From: Bacteroidales bacterium UBA3653
GTDB taxonomy: Bacteria > Bacteroidota > Bacteroidia > Bacteroidales > Paludibacteraceae
Assembly (NCBI GenBank): GCA_002373505.1
Contig: DFKE01000002.1
Span: 69,034-133,033 of the forward strand
Direction: 5' to 3'
DNA: 64,000 nucleotides
Below, piece by piece: positions 60,165 to 64,000 of the stretch. A model generated the notes under the pieces. It was given only the letters and a program-made list of their open reading frames with translations, had not been told where the DNA came from and made no database searches. Within the stretch, counting starts at the first letter, position 1, and each line of letters begins with the position of its first letter. The position numbers and the translations under genes are program-made.

Positions 60165-60820
60165 GCAGAAAAGTAGCTATATTAGGCGGTACGGGAAATG
60201 CAGCCGTTATCGCGGCGGCTATCGAGCACGCACGGCGGATGAATGCTACGGATTTGGAGGTGGCAGGATTCCTGAACGACCGCGCACAGGTAGGCGAATA
60301 TATTGATATGTTCCCTGTCATAGGGCGTACCGGGGATGCGCAGCGGCTCTTGGCAGAAGGTTATTGGTTCATCAATGCCATCCTGCGTATTGACGGCAAC
60401 CGCGAACGGATCGCTATGTTCGAGTCGCTGGGGATCCCTGATGACCGTTTGGCTTCCTTTGTCCATCCTATGGCCTATGTGGCGCCGTCGGTCCAACTGG
60501 GTCCGGGAACGGTTGTCATGCCGCAGGTAGCCATGTCGCCGGGAACCAGATTAGGCAAAGGGTCAATCATGATGGTGGGGGCTACGATGGGACATGATAA
60601 CGAAGTAGGTCCTTTCTGCCATATTGCCGCACAGGCTTGTGTGGGCAGCTACCTCAAGATAGGGAAAGGGGTTCACATCGGTTTTAATGCTACGATCCGT
60701 GAGAACCTCACTATAGGCGATAACGCTACTCTCGGGATGGGGGCTGTGCTCACCAAGAACATCGGAGAAAACGAGATATGGGTAGGAAACCCCGCTAAAT
60801 TCTTACGTTATGCAGAATAA
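60161..60820 (+). CDS. NeuD/PglD-type sugar N/O-acyltransferase
   Basis: 219 residues. N-terminal Rossmann-like part (KVAILGGTGNAAVIAAAIEH) and a left-handed beta-helix of hexapeptide repeats (VQLGPGTVVMPQVAMSPGTR, GKGVHIGFNATIRENLTIGD). Acylates amino sugars from acetyl-CoA. Overlaps neighbours by 4 and 11 nt. Confidence 0.85.
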   Translation: MSRKVAILGGTGNAAVIAAAIEHARRMNATDLEVAGFLNDRAQVGEYIDMFPVIGRTGDAQRLLAEGYWFINAILRIDGNRERIAMFESLGIPDDRLASFVHPMAYVAPSVQLGPGTVVMPQVAMSPGTRLGKGSIMMVGATMGHDNEVGPFCHIAAQACVGSYLKIGKGVHIGFNATIRENLTIGDNATLGMGAVLTKNIGENEIWVGNPAKFLRYAE

Positions 60821-61169
60821 AACATCATCCGCCTCTCTGTCTCTTGTGCATATAGTGGCTCTGATCGCTATCAACATGCTATATGCCTGCGTGGGGATTT
60901 GTACGAAGATGGCAGCCTTGCAGACACCCGCTTCTTGGCCGTATTTCCTTTGGTTCGGAGGGGCGGTGGCTATTATCGGTCTCTATGCGGTATTATGGCA
61001 GCAAGTGCTCCGGCGCATTGACCTCTCCACGGCTTATATGTTCAAAGGCACGGCACTCATCTTCACGATGCTGATTGCTGCTCTGCTCTTTGGCGAAACG
61101 ATCACAGTTCCGAACATTATCGGTTCGGTCATTATAATAACCGGTATAACGCTTCTTGCACGCTCATGA
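60810..61169 (+). CDS. SMR/EamA-like small transporter subunit 1 (ArnE/F-like)
   Basis: 119 residues, four helices (LVHIVALIAINMLYACVGI, YFLWFGGAVAIIGLYAVLW, YMFKGTALIFTMLIAALLFG, IIGSVIIITGITLLA). Paired with the next gene it resembles a two-subunit small-multidrug-type flippase of lipid-linked sugar, as ArnE/ArnF. Confidence 0.75.
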   Translation: MQNKTSSASLSLVHIVALIAINMLYACVGICTKMAALQTPASWPYFLWFGGAVAIIGLYAVLWQQVLRRIDLSTAYMFKGTALIFTMLIAALLFGETITVPNIIGSVIIITGITLLARS

Positions 61170-61501
61170 CTTACGCTGTTATCGCATTGATCTCGGTCCT
61201 GGTGGCCGCTTGTGCGCAGATGTTGCTCAAACGCTCTGCGAGATATCAACATACCCGTTGGTGGCGCCAGTATGTCAACGGATGGGTTATTACCGGCTAT
61301 GCCGTCATGTTTATGACCATGGTGGTGAATATCTGGTGTCTGCATAACGGCCTGCAACTCAAGGAACTCAGCGTCATTGAGAGTCTTTCGTATCTCTTTG
61401 TGCCGTTCCTCTCTTGGTATATCTTTGACGAACCTGTCAGCCGGCGCAAGGCGCTTGCTATAGGTGTTATTATTGTAGGAGTAATTGTCTTTTTCTTATG
61501 A
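61166..61501 (+). CDS. SMR/EamA-like small transporter subunit 2 (ArnE/F-like)
   Basis: 111 residues, four helices (VIALISVLVAACAQMLLKRS, GYAVMFMTMVVNIWCLHNG, LSVIESLSYLFVPFLSWYIF, ALAIGVIIVGVIVFFL). Overlaps both neighbours by 4 nt, so stoichiometric expression with subunit 1 is likely. Confidence 0.75.
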   Translation: MTYAVIALISVLVAACAQMLLKRSARYQHTRWWRQYVNGWVITGYAVMFMTMVVNIWCLHNGLQLKELSVIESLSYLFVPFLSWYIFDEPVSRRKALAIGVIIVGVIVFFL

Positions 61502-62703
61502 TCAATTTTAACCAACCTCATCTCACGGGCAAGGAAGCCCATTATATGTACGAAGCCGTTTATACCTGCAAGTTGTCGGGTAATGGCAAGTTTACCAAGG
61601 CTTGCCAGTCATGGTTTGAAAACCGCTACGGTTTTAGGAAAACCCTCCTGACTACTTCTGGAACGGATGCACTCGAGATGTGCGCTATGCTTTGTGAACT
61701 CCAGCCGGGTGACGAAGTGATAGTGCCCTCTTATACGTTTGTCTCTACTGCGCTCGCTTTCCTGCGTGAAGGAGCCAAAGTTGTCTTTGCCGACTCGATG
61801 AGGCGTAACCCTAACTTGGATGCCGAGACGCTGGAAGCCCTTGTCACGCCACGAACGAAAGTCATCGTGCCTGTTCATTATGCCGGCGTGGCATGCGACA
61901 TGGAGGCTGTCATGGCGGTGGCGGAGAAGCACCATTTACTGGTTGTAGAGGACGCCGCGCAGGCTATCGACAGTTATTACAAACCGCAAACCACAAACCA
62001 CAAACTACAAACCACAAACCACAAAAACGAAGTTAATCGCGCCCTTGTGGCAGAGAAATCACAGATCCCCCTCGGTTCTATAGGCCATCTCGCCGCGTTC
62101 TCTTTCCATGAGACCAAGAATATCACCGCCGGAGGCGAAGGAGGTCTGCTGGTGGTTAACGACGAGCGTTTCGTACGGCGTGCCGAGATCATATGGGAGA
62201 AAGGAACCAACCGCGCGGAGTTCTTCCGCGGGGAAGTGAATAAATACGGTTGGGTGGACATGGGCTCTTCTTTCCTGCCGAGCGAGGTGAATGCCGCCTT
62301 CCTCTGGGCGCAACTGGAGAACATAGAGGAGATCCAGGCGAAGCGCAAAACGCTCTGGGATACGTATTGGAAGCGTCTCAAACCGATAGCGGAGAAAGCT
62401 CCGTTCTCCCTGCCGGACATACCGCCTTATGCTACGAATAATGCCCATATGTTCTATCTCGTTCTGCCGTCTCTGGAGGAGCGGACGGCGCTCATCGCTT
62501 ATCTCAAGGAGAACGGAGTAGGGGCGGTGTTCCATTATCTGAGCCTGCATAGTAGTCCTTATTACAAAGACAAACATGACGGACGTCCGTTGCCGGAATG
62601 CGACCGGTATGCCGACTGCCTGGTGCGCTTGCCGCTTTTCTTTGACCTGACGGTGGAGAATGTGAATCATATATGCGATTTAATAGAAACATATTATCGC
62701 TAA
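61498..62703 (+). CDS. DegT/DnrJ aminotransferase (WecE/RffA-like)
   Basis: 401 residues. PLP enzyme: LLTTSGTDALEMCAMLCELQ, EVIVPSYTFVSTALAFLREG, and the lysine region LAAFSFHETKNITAGGEGGL. WecE-like enzymes aminate C4 of a dTDP-4-keto-6-deoxyhexose. Residues 162-175 (KPQTTNHKLQTTNH), directly after the conserved DAAQAID, are encoded by a heptamer array and should form a surface loop. Cofactor from PdxJ. Confidence 0.9.
   Translation: MINFNQPHLTGKEAHYMYEAVYTCKLSGNGKFTKACQSWFENRYGFRKTLLTTSGTDALEMCAMLCELQPGDEVIVPSYTFVSTALAFLREGAKVVFADSMRRNPNLDAETLEALVTPRTKVIVPVHYAGVACDMEAVMAVAEKHHLLVVEDAAQAIDSYYKPQTTNHKLQTTNHKNEVNRALVAEKSQIPLGSIGHLAAFSFHETKNITAGGEGGLLVVNDERFVRRAEIIWEKGTNRAEFFRGEVNKYGWVDMGSSFLPSEVNAAFLWAQLENIEEIQAKRKTLWDTYWKRLKPIAEKAPFSLPDIPPYATNNAHMFYLVLPSLEERTALIAYLKENGVGAVFHYLSLHSSPYYKDKHDGRPLPECDRYADCLVRLPLFFDLTVENVNHICDLIETYYR
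61981..62022. repeat. Heptamer array 7 bp x 6 (AAACCAC) inside aminotransferase gene
   Basis: Units AAACCGC, AAACCAC, AAACCAC, AAACTAC, AAACCAC, AAACCAC. Its reverse complement GTGGTTT is the unit type of the array before exbB (TTTGTGG). Confidence 0.94.
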
Positions 62704-64000
62704 TTCTTCTGGTATCGGCATTGGCGTACACGCTATGGTTTGTCTTTGCCGGTTTTGGAAACCATCAGGACCCGCTTTACTGGCTCTATAAATACGAGCA
62801 TATGGAGGGCGGATGGATGGCTGTGGGTACGTTGCTCACGGGCGGTGCTGTCGTACGGCTCTTCGGTGCCCAACTGCTGCCGCTGCGCCTCTTCGGATGG
62901 CTCTGTACGGTTGCAGCGATAGCCTTGCCGTATGCCTGCCTGTTGACCCCCGGACAACGGAGGGAAAACCTTCATTGGCTGGCGCTGGCATATCTGCTCA
63001 TGGGCTATGGTGCCTTTCAGGAGTTCAGTCCCGGCACATTGTCGGTTCTTCTCCTTTCCGCCGTCTGGGTGCTGGCTGACAAGGAGCGGAACAATCCCTC
63101 TACTTCATGGGGGTGGGGAACCGCTATCTTGGCGGGATTAGCCGTGGCGGCGCGTTTCCCGAATATATTGGTGCTCCTCGTCCTTATTCCGGTCTGGAAA
63201 AAACGCAGCCTATGGGCTATCCCTCTTGCGGCACTTGCTGCGGGACTGGTCTATCTGCTCGGCTGTCTCTTCGTCACGCCTGCCATCACCGACTCCTCTA
63301 TGACAGCTGCGCATGAGATCTCCAACATGGTCTCCAAACTATGGGAGAACGGCGGCAAACTGGTCGGTTATATCTTCCTTGCTGTTGGCGTCCTGGCTGT
63401 CATAAATCATCTGTCATCAATCATAAATCATCACTTGACAATCCCTTTGGGATTGTTCACGGGTCTGGCACTCGTTTATTTTGCCTGTTATACTACCAGA
63501 CCCTTGCAGTGGTATAATACCGATCTGACTTATCTCGTCTCAGCCTTTTGCCTTGTCATGGCGGTATGCTCTAAATCACCGGAAGCCAATTACCGGTTAT
63601 TGATAGGAGCGGCACTCATGGTTGTTGCTACGCTCGGCACCGACACGGCTTGGCTCAAACTGTTCCCGGCTGTTCTCTGCCTCTTGGCGGTAGCGGCAGT
63701 GCAGTATTCTGAGCATGAGCGGAACTGTCTGTGGTGTGTGTTGGCGGTCCTGGCGGTACTGGTGGTCTTCCGCATGACGACTAACAGCATCGGGCAGAGT
63801 AATCTCACACGGGCTGCCACGATAGCCTCTGTCTCTCCGTATAAAGGTATCGCTATCCGTGAGACGGAGCAGAAACGACTCTTGCAATATAAAGCAGACT
63901 ACGACTCACTCTCAAATGCCCCAATGCTAAATGACCCATACGGCGAAGCAGATCGTTCGACCGGAGGGAGATTAGAAATGGTAAATGCCCAAATGGTAAA
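62673..64000 (+). CDS. Polytopic membrane protein, cut by right edge
   Basis: The frame is open from the ATG at 62673 to base 64000 (about 442 residues seen). Starts MRFNRNILSLILLVSALAYT; at least ten hydrophobic helices and an early acidic/His loop (FGNHQDPLYWLYKYEH), as in membrane glycosyltransferases. Contains a translated heptamer array (63401-63435) and, near the right edge, 7/8-bp repeat stretches after residue ~415 that may mark the real C-terminal region. Overlaps the aminotransferase gene by 31 nt. Confidence 0.6.
   Translation, partial: MRFNRNILSLILLVSALAYTLWFVFAGFGNHQDPLYWLYKYEHMEGGWMAVGTLLTGGAVVRLFGAQLLPLRLFGWLCTVAAIALPYACLLTPGQRRENLHWLALAYLLMGYGAFQEFSPGTLSVLLLSAVWVLADKERNNPSTSWGWGTAILAGLAVAARFPNILVLLVLIPVWKKRSLWAIPLAALAAGLVYLLGCLFVTPAITDSSMTAAHEISNMVSKLWENGGKLVGYIFLAVGVLAVINHLSSIINHHLTIPLGLFTGLALVYFACYTTRPLQWYNTDLTYLVSAFCLVMAVCSKSPEANYRLLIGAALMVVATLGTDTAWLKLFPAVLCLLAVAAVQYSEHERNCLWCVLAVLAVLVVFRMTTNSIGQSNLTRAATIASVSPYKGIAIRETEQKRLLQYKADYDSLSNAPMLNDPYGEADRSTGGRLEMVNAQMV
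63401..63435. repeat. Heptamer array 7 bp x 5 (CATAAAT) inside membrane protein gene
   Basis: CAT at 63401, 63408, 63415, 63422 and 63429 (CATAAAT, CATCTGT, CATCAAT, CATAAAT, CATCACT). It encodes a loop between two helices. Confidence 0.92.
63916..64000. repeat. 7/8-bp ATG-phased repeat stretches at right edge
   Basis: ATG at 63916, 63924 and 63931 (8, 7 bp), then, after a short gap containing GACCGGAGGGAG, ATG at 63978, 63985 and 63993 (7, 8 bp). Same style as 46123-46164. Truncated by the window. Confidence 0.65.

Noticed and set aside
2603..63435. Simple microsatellites from polymerase slippage as the whole explanation of the arrays
   Set aside because: Slippage would give identical units and variable copy number. 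Here many arrays have degenerate units, a fixed period and mostly five units. Slippage may still explain the 13-unit array.

Overview
The window looks like a chromosomal segment of an uncultured-type gut or rumen Bacteroidales (Bacteroidota). Supporting signs are the -33/-7 promoters (TTTG, about 20 bp, TANNTTTG) before most transcription units, two DUF3078 outer-membrane proteins, a TonB-dependent receptor of the OMP_b-brl_3 type, a type IX secretion C-terminal signal, and Bacteroidales-type forms of SecA, Era, RNase Y and the U32 peptidase. No tRNA, rRNA, CRISPR array, transposase or phage gene was seen.

Layout. (1) 1-9045, leftward: one long operon from the promoter at 9013-9045: DUF1232 protein, lipid kinase, dut, TPR protein, DUF4292 lipoprotein, EnvC-like protein, FKBP lipoprotein, Rieske-like lipoprotein, short RimM, SpoU methyltransferase, a split U32 peptidase, and a pectinesterase cut by the left edge. 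(2) 9.06-9.9 kb: one unrecognised leftward gene. (3) 10-16.1 kb, rightward: WG-repeat protein, SecA, DUF3078 protein, barrel protein. (4) 16.1-19.8 kb, leftward: nadK, lgt, fmt, HD protein. (5) 19.8-25.3 kb, rightward: Sel1 and MORN proteins, a candidate structured RNA, then pdxJ, exbB/exbD/tonB and a DJ-1 protein. (6) 25.3-32 kb, leftward: a large surface protein, then queF, queC, queD, queE (preQ1 synthesis). (7) 32-35.7 kb, rightward: DUF3078 protein, coiled-coil protein, zapA, rny. (8) 35.6-37.2 kb, leftward: CcdA/ArsG-like permease and trmN6. (9) 37.2-46.7 kb, rightward: sensor kinase, OmpA protein, two secreted proteins of unknown function, then a PH/HTH/small-membrane/TonB-receptor unit. 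(10) 46.7-64 kb: a second copy of the structured RNA, NUDIX, gdhA, kbl, tdh, M16 protease, era, and a lipid-linked glycan cluster running off the right edge.

The dominant unexplained structure is a set of about 35 short phased arrays. Each is usually five units of exactly 7, 8 or 11 bp (35, 40 or 55 bp). The unit sequence differs from site to site, but the architecture is the same. The 7- and 8-bp arrays sit at operon gene junctions, where they contain stop and start codons, and also inside open reading frames (secA twice, trmH, fmt, trmN6, lipid kinase, DUF4292, FKBP, a DegT aminotransferase, the TonB receptor). The 11-bp arrays sit in the 5' leaders of leftward transcripts. A second class, G/C-rich palindromes, is also found in-frame in genes. 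The other main finding is a ~210-nt intergenic element present twice (21.77-21.98 and 47.11-47.32 kb), whose stems are kept by compensating base changes, which suggests a structured RNA.

All calls come from reading the sequence; no database search or folding program was run.
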